From NCBI RefSeq assembly GCF_030770395.1, contig NZ_CP132480.1, forward strand, positions 5,941,219-5,992,884: a stretch of 51,666 nt of DNA, written 5' to 3'. Below, one piece after another: positions 1 to 6,614 of this stretch (position 1 is its first letter; every line of letters begins with the position of its first letter). Position numbers and translations under genes: made by a program. The DNA comes from Telluria beijingensis. GTDB lineage: Bacteria > Pseudomonadota > Gammaproteobacteria > Burkholderiales > Burkholderiaceae_D. The notes beneath the pieces are model-generated. The model was not told the DNA's origin. It saw only the letters and a program-made list of their open reading frames with translations, and did not search any database.

Positions 1-57
1 TCTGTATGTGAACCAGTTCGGGGCAAGATTGTATGCGGGGATGAAAGGAGTGCAGGC

Positions 58-345
58 GTGAGAAGCATGGCTGACCTTCCGCAGACGTTTGTTACCGATC
101 CGGAGGCCGAGGCTTATGTCGCGGATCCCCATTCGACATGGCGTGTGAAGCTGGCATTCCGGGTCGATTTCACGAACGGCGGGTACGTCGAGGGAAGGGA
201 TTTTTTGCTCGATATACCTGGGCCGGATATTGCGGTCGAACGTGCGGCAGCGATCCTGGTGTCGTCCATGAATCTGTTGCGGGCGGGGCCGGTGACTATC
301 CAGGATCTGCAGGTCGTACGTCGTGGTGAGCACGACGATAGGTGA
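58..345 (+). CDS. hypothetical protein, 95 aa
   Basis: I do not recognise the family. The protein is small, acidic and soluble, without a signal peptide or membrane segment. It alternates predicted strands (around residues 28-52) with one helix (around 57-73). The GTG at 58 is preferred because AAAGGAG (44-50) lies 7 bases upstream; an ATG at 67 would leave that site too far away. The stop at 343-345 is followed directly by an rRNA-operon terminator on the opposite strand, so the gene converges on the 3' end of an rrn operon. Codon use matches the high-GC neighbours. Confidence 0.6.
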   Translation: MRSMADLPQTFVTDPEAEAYVADPHSTWRVKLAFRVDFTNGGYVEGRDFLLDIPGPDIAVERAAAILVSSMNLLRAGPVTIQDLQVVRRGEHDDR

Positions 346-355
346 GCCGGAAAGC

Positions 356-391
356 AAAAAACCCCACCAAGGTCACTTGGTGGGGTTTTTC
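356..391 (-). terminator. rRNA-operon terminator hairpin
   Basis: An 11-bp perfect stem (ACCCCACCAAG / CTTGGTGGGGT, loop 372-375) is flanked by A and T runs on both sides, so it can work in both directions. Read on the minus strand it follows the 3' tail of a 5S rRNA, which identifies it as the end of an rrn operon. Related hairpins with a CATG apex occur at 10041, 18611, 40306 and 40368. Confidence 0.85.
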
Positions 392-398
392 TTTATAA

Positions 399-417
399 CT
401 AGCCTGACGATAACCTA
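399..417 (-). rRNA. 5S rRNA 3'-tail fragment
   Basis: The minus strand reads GGTAGGTTATCGTCAGGCTAG, the usual 3' end of betaproteobacterial 5S rRNA, and then runs into the terminator at 356-391. Only about 20 bases remain; the rest of the 5S gene and all of 23S and 16S are missing. The same tail occurs at 40346-40367. The unrelated sequence that follows at 418 marks a break. Confidence 0.75.
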
Positions 418-421
418 CCGC
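414..421. other. sequence break 1: 5S tail joined to unrelated coding sequence
   Basis: To the left is an rrn 3' edge that should continue into 5S rRNA. To the right the sequence is in the middle of an unrelated open frame. I infer a contig join or rearrangement point here. Confidence 0.7.
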
Positions 422-498
422 TGGCCTTGCGCGTGAAGCGCAAGGTGAAACCGGCCCCGTCGAAGCAGGAATTCAACAGCAAAGTTAACTATGGATAG
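421..498 (+). pseudogene. 3' end of an unidentified gene, cut off at its 5' side
   Basis: An open frame enters from the break at about 418 and stops with TAG at 496-498. It encodes about 25 residues, ends in a basic stretch (RVKRKVKPAPSK) and finishes with NSKVNYG. It has no start codon of its own and looks like the C-terminus of a gene whose body is elsewhere. The family is not recognisable from so little sequence. Confidence 0.35.
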
Positions 499-500
499 CT

Positions 501-761
501 TTGCGTAAGTTTGAAGGAACGGTCTGCGAGCTGTCGCACCTGGACCGCGATCCGCGCTTCGCCGACAATCCGGCGGTCGCGGGGGCGCCGCATTTCCGTT
601 ATTACGCGGGGGCGCCGGTCGTCGACGACCAGGGTTTCGCGCTCGGCTCGCTGTGCGTGATCGATACCCGCCCACGCACGCTCGATGCGGTCCAGCGCCA
701 GATCCTGACGCGGCTGGCCGGACAGGCGGCGGAGATCGGGCGCCGCGGCCGCGGACGGTAG
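501..761 (+). pseudogene. GAF-domain fragment (sensor protein remnant)
   Basis: The frame holds the second half of a GAF domain of the kind found at the front of bacterial sensor kinases and diguanylate cyclases: LDRDPRFADNP, then HFRYYAGAPVVDDQGFALG, then LCVIDTRPR, and a closing helix. The first roughly 60 residues of the domain and any output domain are absent. The only in-frame start is TTG at 501, without a clear ribosome site. The frame stops at 761 after an arginine-rich tail that is unusual for the family. I read it as a degraded or truncated gene; a short single-domain protein is less likely. Confidence 0.5.
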
Positions 762-907
762 CGCCGCTGGCCGTGATCATCCAGGCAAGTGGTATTAGCG
801 TTCTGAAATCTCTGTTAGTTTTTAACTATTGAATAAGAAACTACGATAGCTTGTCATAAGCAGATTCGATTGGCCGCCGGCGGAGCTTTGCTGCACGATC
901 CGGCCCC

Positions 908-1537
908 ATGAACCACACCCACGATCGACACGGTCACCTGGCCGACCTGATCGCCGGCGCCGCCGCCGGCGATCGCGCGGCATTTCGCGAGCTGCACGCG
1001 CTGACCCACGACTACCTGTATCACACGGCCCTGCGGCTGCTGCGCCTGCCCAGCCTGGCGGAAGAAGCGCTGCAGGAGGCCTATCTCAGCATCTGGCTGC
1101 ACGCGGCCTCGTTCCGCCCCGGACAGGCCAGCCCGATGACCTGGCTGATCGCCATCGTCCGCAACCGCGCCCTCAGCGTATTGCGCAGCAATCGCAGCGG
1201 CATCGCTCCCCTGATCTGCGATGAGGACCCGGCGCTGCTGGTCGACATGGAAGAGGAAGAAGACGTCGATCCCGGCGCCCGGGTGTTCGATGCGCTGGCG
1301 CGCCTGCGCCTGGCGCATGCGATGACGCGGCTCGAACCGGCCCAGCGCCAGAGCATCGCGCTGGCCTATGGACAGGAATTGACGCATGCCGAAATCGCCA
1401 GCCATCTCGGGGTCCCATTGGGCACGGCGAAGAGCTGGCTGCGGCGCGGCCTGGAACGGCTGCGGATCGGCATGGACGAACCCGCGCGGCGGCAGCCGGT
1501 CAGGCCGGCGTCCACGCTCGCGGACTGCCGGCCATGA
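908..1537 (+). CDS. ECF-family RNA polymerase sigma factor
   Basis: This is an extracytoplasmic-function sigma factor of 209 aa. Region 2 (about residues 25-95) contains the helix ending in MTWLIAIVRNRALSVLR, and region 4 (about 145-190) has the helix-turn-helix LTHAEIASHLGVPLGTAKSWL. The two are joined by an acidic linker (MEEEEDVD). Such factors direct polymerase to a small regulon and are normally followed by an anti-sigma gene. None is present: the next gene is a convergent LysR regulator whose 3' end overlaps this one by 38 bases. The C-terminal tail beyond the region-4 helix is not conserved in the family as I know it. The target promoters and inducing signal cannot be read from the sequence. 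Confidence 0.85.
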   Translation: MNHTHDRHGHLADLIAGAAAGDRAAFRELHALTHDYLYHTALRLLRLPSLAEEALQEAYLSIWLHAASFRPGQASPMTWLIAIVRNRALSVLRSNRSGIAPLICDEDPALLVDMEEEEDVDPGARVFDALARLRLAHAMTRLEPAQRQSIALAYGQELTHAEIASHLGVPLGTAKSWLRRGLERLRIGMDEPARRQPVRPASTLADCRP

Positions 1538-2489
1538 CGTCCTGCATCTGCGCGCGCAACCACTGCAGTCCAGGGTCGCCGTCGCTGTTCGGATGCCAGG
1601 CCATGCACAGCGTGTAGGTCAGGAAGGGAAAGCCCAGTTCGACCACCTCGACACCCGCGTGATCGTATGGCGCGATGAAGGCCGGCACGGTGCACACCAG
1701 GTCGCTGTGGGCGACGGTCGCCGCGACGGCGCTGAAGTCGCGCACCGCCAGCGCGGTATGGCGCGAGTGGCCAAGGCGGTACAGTTGCTCGTCCATGAAG
1801 CCGTGCAGGCTGCTGTCGCGCGCCACGTTGACATGGTCGAGGGCGCAGTATTCTTCCAGGCCGACCGGCGCCGCGCCGCGCGGGTGACCCGCGCGCTGCA
1901 CCATCACGTAGGGCGTCGTGGTCAGCTCGCGGCTCGACAGGCCGGACGGCAGCAGGCAGGCGGTGCCGAAGCACAGGTCGACCTCCCCTTTTTCGAGCCG
2001 GCCCGCGAGGTCGGCGCCGTCCGGCGCGCTCAGGGTCAGGCGCAGGCCCTTGTTCGACAGCGCCAGCAGGCGACGCGCCAGTCCGGGAAGGATGACCGCG
2101 GCGCCCGTGTTATTGGCCACGATATGAAAGGTGCGCACCGCGGATGCGGGATCGAAATCGTCGGCGTCGAAGCGCACCGCCGCGTTCAGTCCCGCCAGCG
2201 CCGGTTGCAGGCGGCGGTGCAGCTTGAGCGCGAACGGCGACGGCGCCAGCCCCCGGCCACTTTCGGCCGGCACCAGCAGCGGGTCGCCGAACAGCTGGCG
2301 CAGGCGCGACAGCTGGGCCGACAGGGCCGGCTGGCTGACGTGCAGGCGCGCGGCGGCGCGCGTCACGCTGCACTCCTCGAGCAGGACGTTGAGCGACAGG
2401 AGCAGGGGCAGGTCGGCGCCGCGCAGGGACGGCGTGGCGCGCATCGGGGACCGGCGCTGTGGCTGGGACTGGGACTGGGGCTTGTGCAT
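1500..2489 (-). CDS. LysR-family transcriptional regulator
   Basis: The protein has an N-terminal winged helix-turn-helix (SVTRAAARLHVSQPALSAQL) followed by a periplasmic-binding-protein-like effector domain, the standard LysR plan. The ATG at 2489 gives 329 aa; an ATG at 2444 (314 aa) would put the DNA-binding helix at the usual distance from the N-terminus and is equally possible. Neither has a strong ribosome site. It lies 66 bases downstream of the SDR gene on the same strand, so the two may be cotranscribed. Its 3' end overlaps the convergent sigma factor by 38 bases. The effector is unknown. Confidence 0.85.
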   Translation of the reverse strand: MHKPQSQSQPQRRSPMRATPSLRGADLPLLLSLNVLLEECSVTRAAARLHVSQPALSAQLSRLRQLFGDPLLVPAESGRGLAPSPFALKLHRRLQPALAGLNAAVRFDADDFDPASAVRTFHIVANNTGAAVILPGLARRLLALSNKGLRLTLSAPDGADLAGRLEKGEVDLCFGTACLLPSGLSSRELTTTPYVMVQRAGHPRGAAPVGLEEYCALDHVNVARDSSLHGFMDEQLYRLGHSRHTALAVRDFSAVAATVAHSDLVCTVPAFIAPYDHAGVEVVELGFPFLTYTLCMAWHPNSDGDPGLQWLRAQMQDVMAGSPRAWTPA

Positions 2490-2555
2490 GGCTTGCGTTG
2501 GTTCCGAAGGTGGGCAGGAGCGCACGCCCCCACCCGCGTATTTACATGGGCGACA

Positions 2556-3335
2556 TCATACGGTAGGAATGGTCCCGCCATCGATGACGAATTCGGCGCC
2601 GTGGACCGAGGCCGCCAGCGGCGACAGCAGGAAGGCGACCAGTTCGGCGACTTCTTCGGGCTTGCCGGGGCGGCCGATCGGGATGCCGCCGAGCGACTCC
2701 ATCACCCGTTCGCGCGCCGCATCGACGCTGGCGCCGTCGTGCGCTGCCAGGCGTTCGAGAAAGGCGCGGGTCGCCGTGGTCTCGATGAAGCCGGGCGCCA
2801 CGGCGTTGACGCGGATGCCGCGCGGCCCGAATTCGTTCGCCAGCGACTTGCTGTAGCTGGCCAGGGCCGCCTTCGCCGCGGCATAGGCGACCGTCGATTC
2901 GTACAGGGGCAGGCGGCGCTGGATCGAGGTGATGTGCACGATCGCGCCCGCGCCGCGCGCCACCATCGCCGGCAGGAAGGCGCGGTCCACCCGCACCGCG
3001 CTCATCAGGTTGAGCTGGAGCTCCTGTTCCCACATGGCGTCGTCGAGCGCCAGCGCGCCGCCGCCCGGAGCCGAGGAGCCGCCGACATTGTTGACCACGA
3101 AATCCAGGTGGCCGAACTCGTCGTGGACCGTGTCGACCAGGCGCCGTGCGCCCTCGGCACTGGCCAGGTCGGCCTCGAGGTAGCGTACCGATGCCACCGG
3201 GTCGGAAGGCTGCCCGCGCGCCGGCGCGATCACGGTCGCGCCCCGCTCCGCCAGCACGCGCACGATGGCCGCGCCCATGCCCTTGGTGCCGCCGGTGACC
3301 AGGGCCCGCTTGCCGTCGAAGGAATAGGCGCTCAT
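2556..3335 (-). CDS. SDR-family oxidoreductase
   Basis: This is a classical short-chain dehydrogenase/reductase of 259 aa, a soluble NAD(P)-dependent enzyme. The Rossmann glycine motif TGGTKGMG is at residues 14-21, NNVG at 82-85, catalytic Ser137 and the YxxxK pair Tyr151/Lys155. The end (FVIDGG) is typical. Start at 3335 is chosen because GGAG lies 8 bases upstream (in CGCTGGAGATCAAGCC). It is divergent from a LysR gene starting at 3493, and a 17-bp palindrome lies between them, so that LysR probably regulates it. The substrate cannot be assigned; carbonyl-compound detoxification or lipid/steroid-type oxidation are both possible. Confidence 0.9.
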   Translation of the reverse strand: MSAYSFDGKRALVTGGTKGMGAAIVRVLAERGATVIAPARGQPSDPVASVRYLEADLASAEGARRLVDTVHDEFGHLDFVVNNVGGSSAPGGGALALDDAMWEQELQLNLMSAVRVDRAFLPAMVARGAGAIVHITSIQRRLPLYESTVAYAAAKAALASYSKSLANEFGPRGIRVNAVAPGFIETTATRAFLERLAAHDGASVDAARERVMESLGGIPIGRPGKPEEVAELVAFLLSPLAASVHGAEFVIDGGTIPTV

Positions 3336-3465
3336 GGCTTGATCTCCAGCGAATAGCGGGCGGCAGGTGGGGGTTAGTTGGTTCATGTGGTTTCTCCTCT
3401 GGGTTGGATACGTCCAGTGTAGGATGCGGCATCATGGCGAAAAAGACCCAAAAACGCTATGCTCC

Positions 3466-3482
3466 ATGAACCAGAGGTTCAT
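3466..3482. promoter_or_regulatory. 17-bp palindrome, likely LysR operator
   Basis: ATGAACC-AGA-GGTTCAT is a perfect 7-3-7 inverted repeat ending 10 bases before the LysR start at 3493, in the 157-bp divergent intergenic region shared with the SDR gene. Position and symmetry fit autoregulation by the LysR protein. The spacing is not the classical T-N11-A, so the assignment is an inference. Confidence 0.5.
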
Positions 3483-3492
3483 AATCAATGCC

Positions 3493-4413
3493 ATGAGCTC
3501 ACTCGAACTGATCCGCTTGTTCCTTGCGGTGGCGGAACACCGCAGCTTCACGCTCGCCGCCCGGCGGCTGGGCGTCAGCCCGACCGCCGTGAGCAAGGGG
3601 GTGCGCGCGCTGGAAGCAAAGCATGGCGTGACGCTGTTCGTGCGCACCACCCGCAGCGTCTCGCTCACCGATGCCGGCGCCGGCCTGCTCGCCGTGCTCA
3701 AGCCGGCGGTGGACCAGATCGAGGAAGCTTTCACGGGCCTGGAACGGTTCCAGCGCCGCCCCGCCGGCCGCCTGCGCCTGAGCGCGCCGCGCGCCTTCGG
3801 CTTCCTGGTGGCGCGGGAGCTGGTGCCGCGCATGCGCGCCGCTTATCCCGAGATCGGCTTCGACCTGTCGCTCGACGACGGCCTGGTCGACCTGGTGGCC
3901 GACGGCTACGACGCCGGCATCCGCCTCGGCCAGGCGGTGGCCCAGGACATGGTCGCCATCCGCCTCGGTCGCCCACTGGCGTGGTCGATCGTCGCGGCGC
4001 CGTGCTACTTCGCGCGCCATGGCGTGCCGACCGGGCCACGCGACCTGCTGCGCCACCGCGCCATCCGTTACCGCTTCACGACGTCCGGCGTGCTGCCGAC
4101 ATGGCTGTTGCGCGACGGCGATGGCGAGTTCCAGCTCGATCCCGGGGCCGACCTGTGCGCCAACGACACCCGCATGATCGCCGAGCTGGCGCGCGCCGGG
4201 CTGGGCATCGCGTATCTGCCCGACATCGAGATCGACGACGACCTGCGCCACGGCCGCCTGGTGCGGGTGCTGGCCTCGCATGTGCCCGCGACGTCAGGCC
4301 TGTACCTGTATTTCCCGATGCGCAGCCAGCACCAGCCCAAGATGCGGGCCCTGGTCGACGAGGCGTCGAAGCTGGCCGCCGAGGGGTTGCTCGACCTCGT
4401 CGACCGCGGCTAG
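3493..4413 (+). CDS. LysR-family transcriptional regulator, divergent to SDR
   Basis: A 306-aa LysR regulator with the N-terminal helix-turn-helix SFTLAARRLGVSPTAVSKGVR and a CrgA/DmlR-like effector domain (GRLRLSAPRAFGFLVARELV, then a degenerate ligand-binding fold). The start MSSLELIRLF is chosen because it gives the standard N-terminus of the family; upstream in-frame ATGs would add an unconserved leader. Divergence from the SDR gene at 2556-3335 suggests control of that gene, probably through the palindrome at 3466-3482. A convergent hydrolase gene starts 10 bases after the stop. Confidence 0.9.
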   Translation: MSSLELIRLFLAVAEHRSFTLAARRLGVSPTAVSKGVRALEAKHGVTLFVRTTRSVSLTDAGAGLLAVLKPAVDQIEEAFTGLERFQRRPAGRLRLSAPRAFGFLVARELVPRMRAAYPEIGFDLSLDDGLVDLVADGYDAGIRLGQAVAQDMVAIRLGRPLAWSIVAAPCYFARHGVPTGPRDLLRHRAIRYRFTTSGVLPTWLLRDGDGEFQLDPGADLCANDTRMIAELARAGLGIAYLPDIEIDDDLRHGRLVRVLASHVPATSGLYLYFPMRSQHQPKMRALVDEASKLAAEGLLDLVDRG

Positions 4414-4423
4414 CCGGTCCGGC

Positions 4424-5200
4424 TTATCTGGCGGCGGTCGCGGCGACCGCTTCCAGGATCACTTTCGCCACCTCCGCCGGGCGCGATTGCTGCGGCACGT
4501 GGCTCGCCTGCAGTTCGGAGGTCTTTGCGCCGATCTTGCTGGCCATCGCACGCTGCAGGCCGGGGTCGATCATGCGGTCACGGCTGCTGACGATGTACCA
4601 GGACGGTTTGGATTTCCACGCCACGGCCGACACCTTGTCGCTGAAGGCCCTGGACTGGATCGGGCCCTGGGTCGCGGCCATCACGGCGGCCTGCGCGGCC
4701 GGGACGTCCTGGGCGAAGTCTTCGCGCATCGCGGCGTCCGGCAGGCTCAGGAAGCCTTCCTTGTCGGCGACGAAGCGCTTGCTGCCGGGGGCGGCCGGGA
4801 AGCCTTCGCCAGTCTCGGCGGTCGACTTGCCGGCCTCCGGCGCGAACGCGGCCACGTAGACCAGGCTGCCCACCTTGGCGTGGTTGCCGGCCTCGGTGAT
4901 CACGGTGCCGCCCCAGGAGTGACCGACCAGCACCACCTTGCCCGGCTGGGTCTCGATCGCGCGCCGCGCCGCGGCCACGTCGTCGGCCAGCGAGGTCAAG
5001 GGATTCTGGATCGCGGTGACCTTCACGCCCTTGGCCTGCAGCAGCGGGATGACCCTGGCCCAGTCCGAGCCGTCGGCAAAGGCGCCGTGCACGATCACGA
5101 CCGAGGGTTTTTCCAAGGTATCGGCGGCGTGGGCGGTGACGCCGATGGCGGCCAGGGAGGCGGCGACGACGAGCGCTTTCAGGTGGTGTGTGACGGTCAT
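4424..5200 (-). CDS. secreted alpha/beta hydrolase
   Basis: A 258-aa serine hydrolase with a signal peptide at residues 1-25 (cleavage after AHA), so it is likely periplasmic. The fold is marked by the oxyanion HG at 38-39, the nucleophile elbow GHSWGG (Ser95), the acid in SSRDRMID and the C-terminal His in ASHVPQQSRP. It belongs to the EstC/pyrethroid-esterase-like or salicylate-esterase-like group of small hydrolases that carry VHGAF. AGGAG lies just upstream of the ATG at 5200. The region in front holds a 22-bp perfect palindrome, a probable operator. It is on the same strand as, and 98 bases downstream of, the ferredoxin reductase gene. The natural substrate is unknown. Confidence 0.85.
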   Translation of the reverse strand: MTVTHHLKALVVAASLAAIGVTAHAADTLEKPSVVIVHGAFADGSDWARVIPLLQAKGVKVTAIQNPLTSLADDVAAARRAIETQPGKVVLVGHSWGGTVITEAGNHAKVGSLVYVAAFAPEAGKSTAETGEGFPAAPGSKRFVADKEGFLSLPDAAMREDFAQDVPAAQAAVMAATQGPIQSRAFSDKVSAVAWKSKPSWYIVSSRDRMIDPGLQRAMASKIGAKTSELQASHVPQQSRPAEVAKVILEAVAATAAR

Positions 5201-5261
5201 GGTGTTCTCCTGTGGGGTGTTGGGTAAGTGAGTCCAGTATAGGGAACGCCTATCCACCCCG

Positions 5262-5283
5262 GTATCGGTCGATCGACCGATAC
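5262..5283. promoter_or_regulatory. 22-bp perfect palindrome, candidate operator
   Basis: GTATCGGTCGA followed immediately by its reverse complement TCGACCGATAC. It lies 62 bases upstream of the hydrolase start at 5200 and 16 bases beyond the reductase stop. A perfect palindrome without spacer or T tract resembles a TetR- or MarR-type binding site more than a terminator. No cognate regulator is adjacent. Confidence 0.5.
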
Positions 5284-5298
5284 GGTCCACCCGCACGG

Positions 5299-6396
5299 TC
5301 AGTCGAACACCGGCGTCTCGACCCCGAGCAGCTTGTGGATCTTGGGCGAGGTGGTCGTGTACACCATATGCGTCTTGCGGTCGGGGAAGACATGGGCCGC
5401 GACGCCGTAGGCCGCCAGCGCCGCTTCATGGAAGCCCGACAGGATCAGCTTCTTCTTGCCGTGATAGGTATTGATGTCGCCCACGGCGAAGATGCCCGGT
5501 TCGCTGGTCTCGAAGGTGCCGGTATCGTGTACCCGCAACTGGCGCATCTCCATGTCCAGGCCCCAGTCCACGATCGGTCCCAGCATCGGCAGCAGGCCGA
5601 AGAACACCATCAGGGCGTCGACCGGCACGCGCCGCGTGACGCCGTCGGCGCCCGCCACCTTGACTTCGGACAGTCGCCCGCCCTGCACGTCGAAGCCGGT
5701 GACCTGGCCCGACATGAACTGCATCTCGTGCGCCTCGCATAGCGCCTTCATCCTGGCGATCGAGGCCGGGGCCGCCCGGAAGCTGTCGCGCCGGTGCACC
5801 AGCACCACCGATGCCGCCTTGCCGACGAAGTCCAGCGCCCAGTCGAGCGCGGCGTCGCCGCCGCCGCAGATCACCAGTTGCCGGCCGTGGAAGCGCTCGG
5901 GACGCTTGACCCGGTAGAACAGCTGGCTGTCCTCGAAGCGCTCGATGCCGGCCACCTTCAGCTTGCGCGGCTGGAAGGCGCCGACGCCGGCGGCGATGAC
6001 GACCGTCTTCGCGATGAAGCGCGTGCCGGTCGAAGTCGCGAGGTCGAACCGGCGGTCGGCGCGCCGCTGCAGCAGCGTCACCTCCTGCCCCAGGTGGAAG
6101 GTGGGCGCGAACGGCGCGCTCTGGGCCAGCAGCTTGTCGGTCAGTTCGCGGCCGGTGAGGACCGGCGCCGCCGGGATGTCGTAGATCGGCTTGTCCGGAT
6201 ACAGCTCCACGCACTGCCCGCCCACCGCGCCCAGCGAATCGATCACGTGGGCGCGGATGTCGAGCAGCCCCAGTTCGAATACCTGGAACAGGCCGACCGG
6301 CCCGGCGCCGACGATCACGGCATCGGCGTCGATGGCGCCATCGCCGGCCTCGAATTCGGGCCGGAAGATGCCTGGCGCTTCTACTGGTTTGTTCAT
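5299..6396 (-). CDS. ferredoxin--NADP reductase, thioredoxin-reductase-like
   Basis: A 365-aa flavoenzyme of the TrxR-like ferredoxin(flavodoxin)-NADP+ reductase type (EC 1.18.1.2). The FAD-binding GAGPVG is at residues 30-35, the NAD(P)H-binding GGGDAALDW at 178-186 and the second FAD motif FAVGDINTY near the C-terminus. The CxxC redox pair of true thioredoxin reductases is absent, as expected. It moves electrons between NADPH and ferredoxin or flavodoxin in the cytoplasm. The promoter at 6461-6491 has a SoxR box in a 19-bp spacer, so induction by redox-cycling agents is likely. The ATG at 6396 follows AAAGGAAGCG. Confidence 0.92.
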   Translation of the reverse strand: MNKPVEAPGIFRPEFEAGDGAIDADAVIVGAGPVGLFQVFELGLLDIRAHVIDSLGAVGGQCVELYPDKPIYDIPAAPVLTGRELTDKLLAQSAPFAPTFHLGQEVTLLQRRADRRFDLATSTGTRFIAKTVVIAAGVGAFQPRKLKVAGIERFEDSQLFYRVKRPERFHGRQLVICGGGDAALDWALDFVGKAASVVLVHRRDSFRAAPASIARMKALCEAHEMQFMSGQVTGFDVQGGRLSEVKVAGADGVTRRVPVDALMVFFGLLPMLGPIVDWGLDMEMRQLRVHDTGTFETSEPGIFAVGDINTYHGKKKLILSGFHEAALAAYGVAAHVFPDRKTHMVYTTTSPKIHKLLGVETPVFD

Positions 6397-6460
6397 ATCG
6401 CTTCCTTTCTGCTTGATAGCTGGAGGGCTGGCCGACGACAGGTCGGCCGCGGATCATCAC

Positions 6461-6491
6461 TTTATAAATCCTCAACTTCACTTGAGGTCAA
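6461..6491 (-). promoter_or_regulatory. SoxR-type promoter of the ferredoxin reductase gene
   Basis: On the minus strand TTGACC (-35, plus 6486-6491) and TATAAA (-10, plus 6461-6466) are separated by 19 bases. The spacer carries CCTCAAGTGAAGTTGAGG (6470-6487), a near match to the SoxR consensus with perfect 6-bp arms. The overlong 19-bp spacer is the hallmark of MerR-family activation. A small hairpin (6430-6448) lies in the untranslated leader. No soxR gene is in the window. Confidence 0.8.
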
Positions 6492-6614
6492 GTGGCAGAC
6501 GACTCTCCGGCGCAGATAAATCGGAACCATTCAGCAACAAACAAGGCACGCCACCCGCGAGCCGATTTACAATAGTGATTATTTCCCATCGGCAAGACCA
6601 CCTGCCCTGACCAG

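Noticed and set aside
1386..3356. A 656-codon open frame on the plus strand over the LysR and SDR genes
   Set aside because: It is antisense to two recognisable genes, has an Arg/Ala/Gln-rich composition and no domain. High GC leaves few stops in such frames.
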